NCBI GenBank assembly: GCA_002385675.1
Contig: DGDY01000040.1
Span: forward strand, 1-10,460
Source: Anaerolineales bacterium UBA3940
GTDB taxonomy: Bacteria; Chloroflexota; Anaerolineae; Aggregatilineales; UBA3940
DNA: 10,460 nucleotides
Reading direction: 5' to 3'
This document shows positions 1 to 6,553 of this stretch, one piece after another. The position numbers and the translations under genes are program-made. The notes under the pieces were generated by a model, which saw only the letters and a list, made by a program, of their open reading frames with translations, searched no databases and was not told the DNA's origin. Position 1 is the stretch's first letter. The number at the start of each line of letters is the position of its first letter.

Positions 1-19
1 AGATGTGTATAAGAGACAG
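1..19. other. Nextera/Tn5 mosaic-end adapter (artefact)
   Basis: The first 19 bases are exactly AGATGTGTATAAGAGACAG, the Tn5 transposase mosaic end used in Nextera-type library preparation. This is not genomic sequence. Read on the minus strand it would append the spurious residues LSLIHI to the truncated epimerase, and on the plus strand it starts phantom peptides beginning MCIRDR or MYKRQ. Confidence 0.97.
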
Positions 20-640
20 GTACAGCACAGGCTCCTGCTGCCCCGCCTCAATCGCCGCGATCTGGCTGGCGAAGGCGGGCGCGACAAAGCGCTTGCTCTG
101 GCCCGGACCAATCTGGTTGAAGGGGCGCACGCGGATGATCGGCAAGTTGTGGCTGATGAAATATTGCAGGCCGAGCATGTCCTGCGCGACCTTGCTCACG
201 CTGTAGGGGCTGGGCGGGCGCAATGGCTGTTGCTCGTCGATCGGGATGTCATCCGGCGAGACCGGCCCGTAGACCTCTGCCGAGCCAACTACAAGCAGGC
301 GGCTGGGCAGGTCCAGCTTGATCATCGCCAGGATGATGCTGAGCTGAGCCTTGATATTGTTGCTCAGCGTGCCCCAGGGGTTGTCAAACGACTCCGGCAC
401 AAAGCTCTGTGCGGCAAGATGATAGATATGGTCCGGGCGAATGTCACGCAGCAGGCGCTCGACGGCGTCGTCGTCCGTGAGGTCTACCTGCCGGAGGGTC
501 ATGTCGAAGCGTTGGAGGTCGGGGTAGGACTCTGGCGGCAGGAACGTCGTGCCGAAGACTTCTACGTCGCCCTGTTCCAGCAGATGCTCCGCCAGGTGGT
601 TCCCAACAAATCCGCCGACACCGGTAATCAGTGCTCTCAA
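20..640 (-). CDS. NAD-dependent epimerase/dehydratase, GDP-mannose dehydratase/reductase-like, 3' truncated
   Basis: Extended short-chain dehydrogenase/reductase acting on a nucleotide sugar; 207 codons are visible and the C-terminal part is lost at the contig edge. The Rossmann start is MRALITGVGGFVGNHLAEHL, with GxxGxxG at residues 7-13. HLAAQS is at 74-79, the catalytic serine region GSAEVYG at 119-125, the active-site pair Tyr146-x3-Lys150 in PYSVSK, and the substrate-loop motif RPFNQIGPGQ at 172-181. The pattern is closest to GDP-mannose 4,6-dehydratase / GDP-6-deoxy-mannose reductase enzymes that feed deoxy-sugar synthesis, but exact substrate cannot be fixed from half a protein. The start is TTG (638-640): there is no in-frame ATG nearby, the glycine-rich loop needs this start, and AGGTGAG (649-655) lies 8 bases upstream. 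It has its own promoter at 691-719. Confidence 0.88.
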
Positions 641-648
641 TGAACTCT

Positions 649-655
649 CTCACCT
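649..655 (-). promoter_or_regulatory. Ribosome binding site deciding the TTG start of the epimerase
   Basis: On the minus strand AGGTGAG lies 8 bases before TTG 638-640. It supports the unusual start codon of a gene that an ATG/GTG-only scan would miss. Confidence 0.7.
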
Positions 656-690
656 GCTGATGTTGTGAATACGAGGATGATGCACGGGCG

Positions 691-719
691 AGTATAGCGT
701 AAGCCTCCGAGGGCGGCAA
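691..719 (-). promoter_or_regulatory. Sigma-70-type promoter for the epimerase gene
   Basis: Minus strand: -35 TTGCCG (714-719, 4/6 to TTGACA), a 17-base spacer, and -10 TATACT (691-696, 5/6). Predicted transcription start is near 684, leaving a leader of about 45 bases. The -10 context ACGCTATACTC closely resembles that of ahcY (ACGCTATAATC). Confidence 0.6.
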
Positions 720-767
720 CGGAGGAAAGCGGGACACCGAGACTGGTTGCCCCCGGCAGACAAATCG

Positions 768-786
768 CCGCGCACGAGCTTCACGG
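768..786 (-). repeat. 19-base palindromic intergenic repeat, copy A
   Basis: Minus strand CCGTGAAGCTCGTGCGCGG. It matches copy B (2288-2306) at 16 of 19 positions, and the flanking bases G and GAT also agree. The outer five pairs form with one G-T wobble; the sixth pair is an A/G mismatch, so this copy is a degenerate hairpin. It lies between ahcY and the epimerase gene. Confidence 0.5.
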
Positions 787-835
787 CGGCCTGCTGCGCC
801 ACCGGTAGTGTGCTGGCACAAAGCCCGAACAACAT

Positions 836-865
836 TGCAGGGGCGCAGCAACCTACGCCCCTGCA
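836..865. repeat. Perfect 10-bp inverted repeat downstream of ahcY
   Basis: Arms TGCAGGGGCG (836-845) and CGCCCCTGCA (856-865) are perfect complements around a 10-base loop. On the minus strand the element begins with TGTGCAGGGGCGTAGGT, which repeats the TGTGCAGGGGCAAGGT found directly after the ahcY stop. It may help end ahcY transcription, but no T-run follows, so it looks more like a dispersed intergenic repeat than an intrinsic terminator. Confidence 0.6.
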
Positions 866-867
866 CA

Positions 868-890
868 CACCCGACTGAAGGCGTCGGGTG
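868..890 (-). terminator. Hairpin 16 bases behind ahcY, possible terminator
   Basis: Arms CACCCGAC (868-875) and GTCGGGTG (883-890) pair perfectly around a 7-base loop. The position just after the ahcY stop suits a transcription end, but there is no U-tract. It sits inside the tandem TGTGCAGGGGC repeat block, so a repeat-element origin is equally likely. Confidence 0.4.
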
Positions 891-906
891 ACCTTGCCCC
901 TGCACA

Positions 907-2181
<1,275 letters not shown>

Positions 2182-2223
2182 TCAGTCTCAACTTGTCGAA
2201 GTCAAATCACACTCAAAGCGGAG

Positions 2224-2252
2224 ATTATAGCGTGTCTCCCCGATGACGCGAA
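2224..2252 (-). promoter_or_regulatory. Promoter for ahcY
   Basis: On the minus strand a perfect TATAAT (2224-2229) lies 51 bases before the ahcY ATG, giving a leader of about 45 bases. At 17 bases spacing the -35 is TTCGCG (2247-2252), only 3/6, so an activator or relaxed -35 use is possible. The leader is too short for an S-adenosylhomocysteine riboswitch and shows no such fold. Confidence 0.6.
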
Positions 2253-2287
2253 CGGTGAGGCGGCCTGTATTGCGGGTGCTGGCATCA

Positions 2288-2306
2288 CCGCGAATGAGCT
2301 TCGCGG
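2288..2306 (-). repeat. 19-base palindromic intergenic repeat, copy B
   Basis: Minus strand CCGCGAAGCTCATTCGCGG: a perfect 7-bp stem with a 5-base loop, 16 bases behind the stop of the acetyltransferase gene and upstream of the ahcY promoter. Related copies lie at 768-786 and 6406-6424. It could also act as a weak terminator for the mtnA operon, although no U-tract follows. Confidence 0.6.
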
Positions 2307-2322
2307 CTGAAGTTGCCCCACC

Positions 2323-3138
2323 TCAGCGCCGCACAGCGAGCCCCTCGATAAACTCGGCGACTGCCCGAAACCCCAGCCGCTCGTACACGCGGATGGCTGG
2401 GACGTTGTCCTGCGCAACGTTCAGCACGACGGTCTGCATCCCAGCATTGAAGAGCGCCTGCACAACGGCCTGGCTCACCAGTTTGGCAAGCCCTCTCCCG
2501 CGATACGCCGGATGGACGACCACGTTGCCGAGCGCCGCCATGCGTGCCGCCGCCGCAAGCAGGTGGGTGCCCGCACTCGCGACGAGCGCGCCGTCCTGCC
2601 TGATCCCGTAGTAGACGCCGCTCTCAATCATCTCCGGGTCGAAGGCGATGTCCTCCAGCGCGCGGTTGTCGTGCGCGGCGGCCAGCTCCAGCAGCGCACG
2701 CACCTCCCCGGCGCTGTCCGCGCCGAGCCGTACCGGGGCAGGGGTGTCGCCTGCTAGGGGGATAGGCGTGAAGCCCTCCGCCGTGATGCGCATCCGCAGC
2801 ATGTCAAGCCGGTGTGATACCCGGTAGCAGGCCTCAACGAGCGGCACGCCCTGCGGCGGGCAGATGAACTGCACGTGCTCCGGCCCGACGCCGTGCGCCA
2901 GCAACGCTTCCAGCGCGGGGAGGCTGCCCATCAGGAACAGGGCAGTGGGGTCGAGCGCCGTGTAGACGAGCGCCAGCCCCTCGATTTCCTCACCCCGGCA
3001 GGCCGCGTGCCACGTCGCGTGCTCGGCGTAGGGCGGCTCCAGATCGCCGAGGGCGTAGGCGGCGTAATCCGGGTCGGTCATGAGAAAAGCGCGGACCGGC
3101 CCGTCGGCGGTCAGCGTTGTGATGGTATAGGCGCTCAC
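2323..3138 (-). CDS. GNAT-family N-acetyltransferase
   Basis: Predicted cytosolic acyl-CoA-dependent acetyltransferase of 271 residues; substrate unknown. The C-terminal half (about 137-265) carries the GNAT fold: strand and turn NVVVHPAYRGRGLAKLV (205-221), with the acetyl-CoA pyrophosphate loop RGRGLA at 213-218, then VLNVAQDNVPAIRVYERLGF (238-257), the usual motif B ending in a YERLGF helix. The N-terminal half (1-135) is not a recognisable catalytic domain and resembles the degenerate GNAT-like N-domain seen in two-domain members of the family. It starts with GTG overlapping the TGA of the upstream kinase (GTGA, 3135-3138), so translation is probably coupled. It is the last gene of the mtnA operon; the context hints at a small-molecule or nucleoside-linked role, but that is only guilt by association. 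Confidence 0.9.
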   Translation of the reverse strand: MSAYTITTLTADGPVRAFLMTDPDYAAYALGDLEPPYAEHATWHAACRGEEIEGLALVYTALDPTALFLMGSLPALEALLAHGVGPEHVQFICPPQGVPLVEACYRVSHRLDMLRMRITAEGFTPIPLAGDTPAPVRLGADSAGEVRALLELAAAHDNRALEDIAFDPEMIESGVYYGIRQDGALVASAGTHLLAAAARMAALGNVVVHPAYRGRGLAKLVSQAVVQALFNAGMQTVVLNVAQDNVPAIRVYERLGFRAVAEFIEGLAVRR

Positions 3139-4103
3139 TCGTCCTCGTCCAGCATGGAGTCGAGCAGGCCGCCGTCGTCGAAGTGCTGGCGGAAGCGCTC
3201 AACGAATTCGCGCCGGGTGTAGGCGTGGTTCTGCGTGCCGACCTGCTCAAGCGCATACGTGGCTGCCAGCGCACCGACACGCCCGCTCAGTTCCCAGCCC
3301 CAGCCGGCGGCGAGGCCCTTCAGCAGCCCGCCCCGGAAGGCGTCGCCGACGCCGGTGGGGTCACGGAGCACGCTCGGCGCGACGGCGGGGATGTGGTAGA
3401 CGTCGGTGTCGGTGTAGATGTCGGTGCCGTTCTCGCCGCGCGTCACGATGACCGTACCGGCACGCTCCATCAGATCGTCATGCGTGAAGCCGGTCTTGCG
3501 GGTGAGCGCTTTGTATTCGTACTCGTTCGTGATAAGGATGTATGCGCCGTCCACGCCCTCGGCCAGTTCTTCACCCGTTACCCGGGCGACCTGTTGGCTG
3601 GGATCGTACATGTAGGGGATGCCGCGTTCCTTGCACTCGGCGATCAGGTTACGCATGGCAACCGGGTCGTTAGGCGAGATCACCACAAGGTCGGGCGTGC
3701 CCTCCACCGCCTCGGCCAGTGACAGGTCGCGCGAGCGCGCCATCGCGCCGGTGTAGAACATCGCGATCTGCGCCTGCTGGCTGTCCGTGCTGACGAAGAA
3801 CGACGCCGTGTAAAGGTCTTCATAGATGCGCGTGCCGCTTGTGTCCACGCCGACCTCTTCAAGCGCGGCCTTGTACACGTCGAAGTCCATCCCCGCCGTG
3901 CCCACGAGGATCGGACGCTCGCCGAGCAGCGCGAGCGTGTAGGCGATGTTCGGGGCAACACCTCCCCGGTGACGGGTCATTTCATCTACGAGGAAGCTGA
4001 CGCTGATCGAGTCGAGGTTTTCAGCGAGCAGCATCTCTTTGAAGCGCCCCGGGTAGGTCATGATGTAGTCGAAGGCAATGGAGCCAGTGATGGCGATACG
4101 CAT
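3135..4103 (-). CDS. PfkB-family kinase, probable adenosine/nucleoside kinase
   Basis: Sugar/nucleoside kinase of the ribokinase superfamily, 322 residues. The N-terminal strand is MRIAITGSIAFDYIM, followed by the glycine pair region RHRGGVAPNIAYTLALLG (45-61), the NEYE motif at 193-196, and the C-terminal PfkB signature DPTGVGDAFRGG (248-259) with catalytic base Asp254 and the anion-hole glycines just before it. The pattern fits the archaeal-like ribokinase group A, whose members include nucleoside kinases. Between mtnA and ahcY, phosphorylation of the adenosine released by AhcY is the most sensible role, but another ribosyl substrate is possible. The start ATG 4101-4103 is preferred over an upstream in-frame start at 4241: the fold begins at this Met, AAGGA elements sit 4 and 10 bases before it, and the upstream reading overlaps the preceding gene. 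The 3' end overlaps the acetyltransferase start by four bases. Confidence 0.9.
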   Translation of the reverse strand: MRIAITGSIAFDYIMTYPGRFKEMLLAENLDSISVSFLVDEMTRHRGGVAPNIAYTLALLGERPILVGTAGMDFDVYKAALEEVGVDTSGTRIYEDLYTASFFVSTDSQQAQIAMFYTGAMARSRDLSLAEAVEGTPDLVVISPNDPVAMRNLIAECKERGIPYMYDPSQQVARVTGEELAEGVDGAYILITNEYEYKALTRKTGFTHDDLMERAGTVIVTRGENGTDIYTDTDVYHIPAVAPSVLRDPTGVGDAFRGGLLKGLAAGWGWELSGRVGALAATYALEQVGTQNHAYTRREFVERFRQHFDDGGLLDSMLDEDE

Positions 4104-4128
4104 GTCGTCCTTATCCTTTGAACGTGCG

Positions 4129-4157
4129 GGCAGGCGGCGTGATGCCTGCCGCCTGCC
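4129..4157. repeat. GC-rich hairpin between the small unknown gene and the kinase gene
   Basis: Arms GGCAGGCGGC (4129-4138) and its complement (4148-4157) form a 10-bp stem with a 9-base loop, inside the 82-base gap in an otherwise overlapping operon. It sits 25 bases before the kinase start, just beyond its ribosome binding sites. It could be an mRNA-processing or attenuation structure or a dispersed repeat; there is no T-run on either side. Confidence 0.55.
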
Positions 4158-4185
4158 TGTGAAATCAGATTCGTATGGGTCTGGG

Positions 4186-4602
4186 CTAATAGCCGTAGTC
4201 AAATTGTACGCTGAGTTCCGCGCTGCGTGCGGCGCCGACAATTACCTGCAGGATATCTCCGGCGAAGTGCGCCAGCCCAACAAGCGGGACGTCTGGCCGG
4301 ATCCAGATCATCGCGAAGGCGTTATCCTCCCACTCGCGGGTTTCGGTGCCGGGCGGGGGTGTCAGCCCGCGCTGCCGCAGTGTCTCGACCGGGTCGCCCG
4401 TATGCCCGCGATACGGGAAGTTGAGGACAAAGCCCTCAAGCTGCCCGTCATGCTCGGACGCTTCCGGGAGGATCTGCAGCCAGTAGTCAGGCCGGTCGTC
4501 TGCCTCGATGGTCATGCCGGGGGCGTGCTCAAGCTCGACCACGGCCTTGCCAACAAGCTCTCCCAACCAGATTGCAACATCAGCGTCGAGGGGCACGATC
4601 AC
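4186..4602 (-). CDS. Small uncharacterised protein in the mtnA operon
   Basis: I do not recognise this 138-residue protein with confidence. It is acidic, with no signal peptide, transmembrane helix or cysteine. Visible blocks are a hydrophobic start ([20 protein letters not shown]), a tract with [10 protein letters not shown] near residue 39, and a C-terminal stretch, [20 protein letters not shown] at about 104-123, ending SVQFDYGY. The helix-then-strand ending is loosely like YbjN or type III chaperone-like folds, but this is a weak impression. Its GTG start overlaps the mtnA stop (GTGA, 4599-4602). A second in-frame GTG two codons later (4594-4596) lies 7 bases from a GGAGG and may be the real start. 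Tight linkage to mtnA suggests a function tied to that pathway. Confidence 0.7.
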   Translation of the reverse strand: MIVPLDADVAIWLGELVGKAVVELEHAPGMTIEADDRPDYWLQILPEASEHDGQLEGFVLNFPYRGHTGDPVETLRQRGLTPPPGTETREWEDNAFAMIWIRPDVPLVGLAHFAGDILQVIVGAARSAELSVQFDYGY

Positions 4603-5756
4603 GCCTCCAGGTCATCAAACAGCGAACGCTGCCCCGGCGCAATGGCCGGGCGGATAGTCTCCCGCCGGTGCTCTCTGCGTGGTTCCGGTTCGTGAGCCTC
4701 GCCGGGGAGCGGCTGGAGTTGCTCCCCGCGCACCGCTCGGCGCAGGTTCAGATCGAACGGCGGGTAGACGATGCCGTTCTCGGTGACAATGCCTGTCACG
4801 TAGCGATGCGGGGTCACGTCGAAGGCCGGGTTGCGTGCAGGGTAGTGCTCCGGCACGATAGCCTGCCCGAACGGCGCGCGCACCTCATCCGGCGAGCGCT
4901 CCTCGATGGGGATGTCGTCGCCGGTGGGGAGCGACAGGTCTATCGTCGAGGTGGGGACGACCGGGTAGAACGGGATGCCGTTCTCATGCGCGAGGACGGC
5001 AATGCTGTACGTGCCGATCTTGTTGGCGACATCGCCATTAGCCGCCGTGCGATCCGAGCCGACAAACACGATGTCCACCTGCCCGGTCCGCATGAAGTGC
5101 CCGGCAGCGCCATCGACGATGATGTCAAAGGGCACGCCCGCCTGCTCAAGCTCCCACGCTGAAAGCCGCGCGCCCTGCAGGCGCGGGCGCGTCTCATCAA
5201 GCAGTACGTGGATGCGCTTGCCCTGCTCATGAGCGGTGCGGATGACTCCGAGCGCGGTGCCCCAGCCAACCGTTGCCAGCGCCCCGGTGTTGCAGTGGTG
5301 CAGGATGGTATCACCGTCGCGCACGAGAGAAGCGCCGTACTCGGCCATGCGGCGGTTGATCTCCACATCCTCGTCGGCGATGCGCTGGGCGTTGCGCAGC
5401 AGTTCGGCGCGGATGTCCTCGACGCGCTGCCAGGTCTCGTCGCGCACGATCCGCATTTGCTGGTTGACGGCCCAGGCCAGGTTGACGGCGGTGGGGCGGG
5501 CGGCGCGCATCACGCTGGCGGCTTCTTCCAGGTAGCGCACCAACTCCTGCCGGTTGGCTGCATCGAATTGCTGGGCGGCGAGCGCAATGCCAAACGCGGC
5601 TGCCGCGCCGATAGCGGGCGCACCGCGCACGACCATGTCGGTGATGGCGTGAGCGACGTCGGCGTAGTTGTCGTACTCGACCAGTTCCAGTTCCCAGGGC
5701 AGCTTGCGCTGGTCGATCATACGCACTCGGCCCTCATGCCATTCGACGGTCCGCAT
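4599..5756 (-). CDS. mtnA: S-methyl-5-thioribose-1-phosphate isomerase
   Basis: Aldose-ketose isomerase of the eIF2B-alpha/MtnA family: converts 5-methylthioribose-1-phosphate to methylthioribulose-1-phosphate in methionine salvage. Visible motifs are [15 protein letters not shown] (42-56), [10 protein letters not shown] (153-162) with the catalytic Cys155, [19 protein letters not shown] (185-203), [18 protein letters not shown] (233-250) with catalytic Asp235, and PTSTID (268-273). The core ends near residue 342, where the family normally stops; a charged, proline-rich tail of about 40 residues follows, ending [13 protein letters not shown] start with GGAGG (5762-5766) 5 bases upstream. It leads an operon of four genes and overlaps the next by GTGA. 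No methylthioadenosine phosphorylase or methylthioribose kinase is in the window, so the substrate source lies elsewhere; a ribose-1,5-bisphosphate isomerase role is less likely. Confidence 0.95.
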   Translation of the reverse strand: MRTVEWHEGRVRMIDQRKLPWELELVEYDNYADVAHAITDMVVRGAPAIGAAAAFGIALAAQQFDAANRQELVRYLEEAASVMRAARPTAVNLAWAVNQQMRIVRDETWQRVEDIRAELLRNAQRIADEDVEINRRMAEYGASLVRDGDTILHHCNTGALATVGWGTALGVIRTAHEQGKRIHVLLDETRPRLQGARLSAWELEQAGVPFDIIVDGAAGHFMRTGQVDIVFVGSDRTAANGDVANKIGTYSIAVLAHENGIPFYPVVPTSTIDLSLPTGDDIPIEERSPDEVRAPFGQAIVPEHYPARNPAFDVTPHRYVTGIVTENGIVYPPFDLNLRRAVRGEQLQPLPGEAHEPEPRREHRRETIRPAIAPGQRSLFDDLEA

Positions 5757-5791
5757 AACAACCTCCCCGGACTTGTCTGCGCCGATAGCTA

Positions 5792-5811
5792 GCGCCGGCT
5801 CAGGCCAGCGC
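5792..5811 (-). promoter_or_regulatory. Stem-loop in the mtnA 5' leader
   Basis: On the minus strand GCGCTGGC (5804-5811) pairs with GCCGGCGC (5792-5799) around the tetraloop CTGA: 8 pairs, one G-U. It lies in the predicted leader of about 75 bases between promoter and start. A direct repeat of AGCGCCGG flanks it. It does not resemble a SAM riboswitch, which is larger. Confidence 0.45.
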
Positions 5812-5838
5812 CGGGCGGCAATCGTGATGGCACTGCAA

Positions 5839-5867
5839 AGTCTAGCTTACTCAAAATAGGCTGTCAA
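5839..5867 (-). promoter_or_regulatory. Sigma-70-type promoter of the mtnA operon
   Basis: Minus strand: perfect -35 TTGACA (5862-5867), exactly 17 bases of spacer, and -10 TAGACT (5839-5844, 4/6). Predicted start near 5832. This is the best full promoter in the window and supports transcription of mtnA and the three genes behind it as one unit. Confidence 0.75.
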
Positions 5868-5891
5868 AGCAGCACTGCGGGCCCTACGGCG

Positions 5892-5900
5892 TGGTATAGT
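5892..5900 (+). promoter_or_regulatory. Extended -10 promoter for the NifX-family gene
   Basis: TGGTATAGT reads as an extended -10 (TGn followed by TATAGT, 5/6). No clear -35 lies 17 bases upstream, which is acceptable for extended -10 promoters. It faces away from the mtnA promoter, whose -35 begins only 25 bases to the left. The leader is about 60 bases and contains a hairpin at 5926-5940. Confidence 0.5.
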
Positions 5901-5925
5901 ACAGTTGATGATAACGTCCGACCGG

Positions 5926-5940
5926 CCCGCCGCAGGCGGG
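5926..5940. repeat. Small hairpin in the NifX-family leader
   Basis: CCCGCC and GGCGGG pair around GCA, 10 bases before the AAGGAGAG ribosome binding site. It is short and GC-rich; it could modulate translation or be chance in this base composition. Confidence 0.35.
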
Positions 5941-5966
5941 AAACGGTGACAAGGAGAGTACCCATC

Positions 5967-6362
5967 GTGAAAATCGCAGTCGTGACTGAGGACGAGCGCC
6001 AGGTGAGCCAGCATTTTGGCCGCGCGCCATTGTGTGTGGTGTTTACGGTTGAGGGTGGGGTCGTCACTGCGCGGGAGGTCCGTGAGAAGCCCGCTCACCA
6101 GCGCGGAGGGCACGGGCAGGGTCACGGGCACGGCGTCGAGGGGCAGCACGCAAATCCCGATGCAGGCGCGTGGCATGCGGCGATGATCGAGCCTATCGCA
6201 GATTGCGACGTGCTGATCGCCGGGGGGATGGGGCGCGGCGCGTTTTTCTCGCTCCAGCAGGCCGGGATCGAGCCGATCATCACCGACCTCCGTGGGGTGG
6301 AAGAGGCTGTGCAGGCGTATATCGACGGCACGCTCGTGAATCACATGGAGCGGCTGCACTGA
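5967..6362 (+). CDS. NifX/NifB-family (dinitrogenase iron-molybdenum cofactor type) protein with histidine-rich loop
   Basis: Small cytosolic protein of 131 residues with the NifX/NifB C-terminal fold: MKIAVVTEDERQVSQHFGRA at 1-20 (the SQHFGRA segment is a family hallmark), then CDVLIAGGMGRGAFFSLQQA (80-99) and a final strand-helix pair. Family members bind iron-sulfur or Fe-Mo type cofactors, but stand-alone copies occur in many organisms that do not fix nitrogen. Residues 44-70 form a loop with six histidines and many glycines, suggesting metal binding. The start is GTG 5967, chosen over an in-frame GTG at 5946 because AAGGAGAG (5951-5958) lies 8 bases before it and homologues begin MKIAV. 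It is the only plus-strand gene, divergent from mtnA. No nif gene or partner ATPase is visible here. Confidence 0.9.
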   Translation: MKIAVVTEDERQVSQHFGRAPLCVVFTVEGGVVTAREVREKPAHQRGGHGQGHGHGVEGQHANPDAGAWHAAMIEPIADCDVLIAGGMGRGAFFSLQQAGIEPIITDLRGVEEAVQAYIDGTLVNHMERLH

Positions 6363-6405
6363 GAGTGGGGTGGATGCAGCCCGGCCCTTTTCCATAGCTA
6401 ATCCG

Positions 6406-6424
6406 CCGCGACTAAACGTCGCGG
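6406..6424. repeat. 19-base palindromic intergenic repeat, copy C
   Basis: Minus strand CCGCGACGTTTAGTCGCGG: a 7-bp stem with a 5-base loop, extended by one more pair at 6405/6425. It differs from copy B at 4 of 19 bases; stem pair 7/13 is changed on both sides (A-T to C-G), so pairing is kept. On the plus strand it is 43 bases behind the NifX-family stop and is followed by TTCCATTT, so it might also act as a terminator. Confidence 0.6.
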
Positions 6425-6437
6425 CTTCCATTTGTGC

Positions 6438-6471
6438 GATAAAGCCATATGCCGCCCGGCAATGGCTTATC
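6438..6471. repeat. Long bulged hairpin in the convergent gap
   Basis: The arms pair as GAT, AAGCCAT and TGCC against GGCA, ATGGCTT and ATC, with single unpaired A bases at 6441 and 6449 and a GCCC loop: 14 pairs in all. It is the middle of three adjacent hairpins. Confidence 0.55.
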
Positions 6472-6473
6472 CG

Positions 6474-6511
6474 CTGAACCCCGCCACCCCTTGCAAGATG
6501 GCGGGGTTCAG
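6474..6511. terminator. Strong 13-bp hairpin between convergent genes, possible bidirectional terminator
   Basis: Arms CTGAACCCCGCCA (6474-6486) and TGGCGGGGTTCAG (6499-6511) are perfect complements around a 12-base loop. It lies between the NifX-family gene and the glutamate synthase gene, which point toward each other, where a shared terminator is expected. Neither side has a T-run, so the repeat explanation remains open. Confidence 0.5.
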
Positions 6512-6553
6512 TCAGTGTCGCTTCGTGTAGTGATACTGGTAGGCAAAACCCTC

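Noticed and set aside
5..643. Plus-strand open frame of 212 residues starting in the adapter
   Set aside because: It begins with adapter-encoded residues and lies antisense to the epimerase, whose Rossmann and YxxxK motifs are unambiguous.
4104..4241. 46-residue N-terminal extension of the PfkB kinase
   Set aside because: The family fold begins at MRIAITGSIA; the extension overlaps the preceding gene and crosses a strong hairpin, while good ribosome binding sites sit at the internal ATG.
4599..4628. QRSLF at the MtnA C-terminus as a sliding-clamp binding motif
   Set aside because: It resembles QLxLF-type peptides, but a metabolic isomerase has no reason to bind the clamp and the match is too short to mean anything alone.
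5791..5822. Shared 11-base string GCCGGGCGGCA with the hairpin near 6450
   Set aside because: Short, made almost only of G and C, and without shared flanks; likely chance.
5757..5838. SAM-type riboswitch in the mtnA leader
   Set aside because: The leader is only about 75 bases with one simple stem-loop; the multi-helix SAM riboswitch core is not present.
5946..5966. Earlier GTG start of the NifX-family gene
   Set aside because: The AAGGAGAG ribosome binding site lies downstream of this GTG and points to the GTG at 5967.
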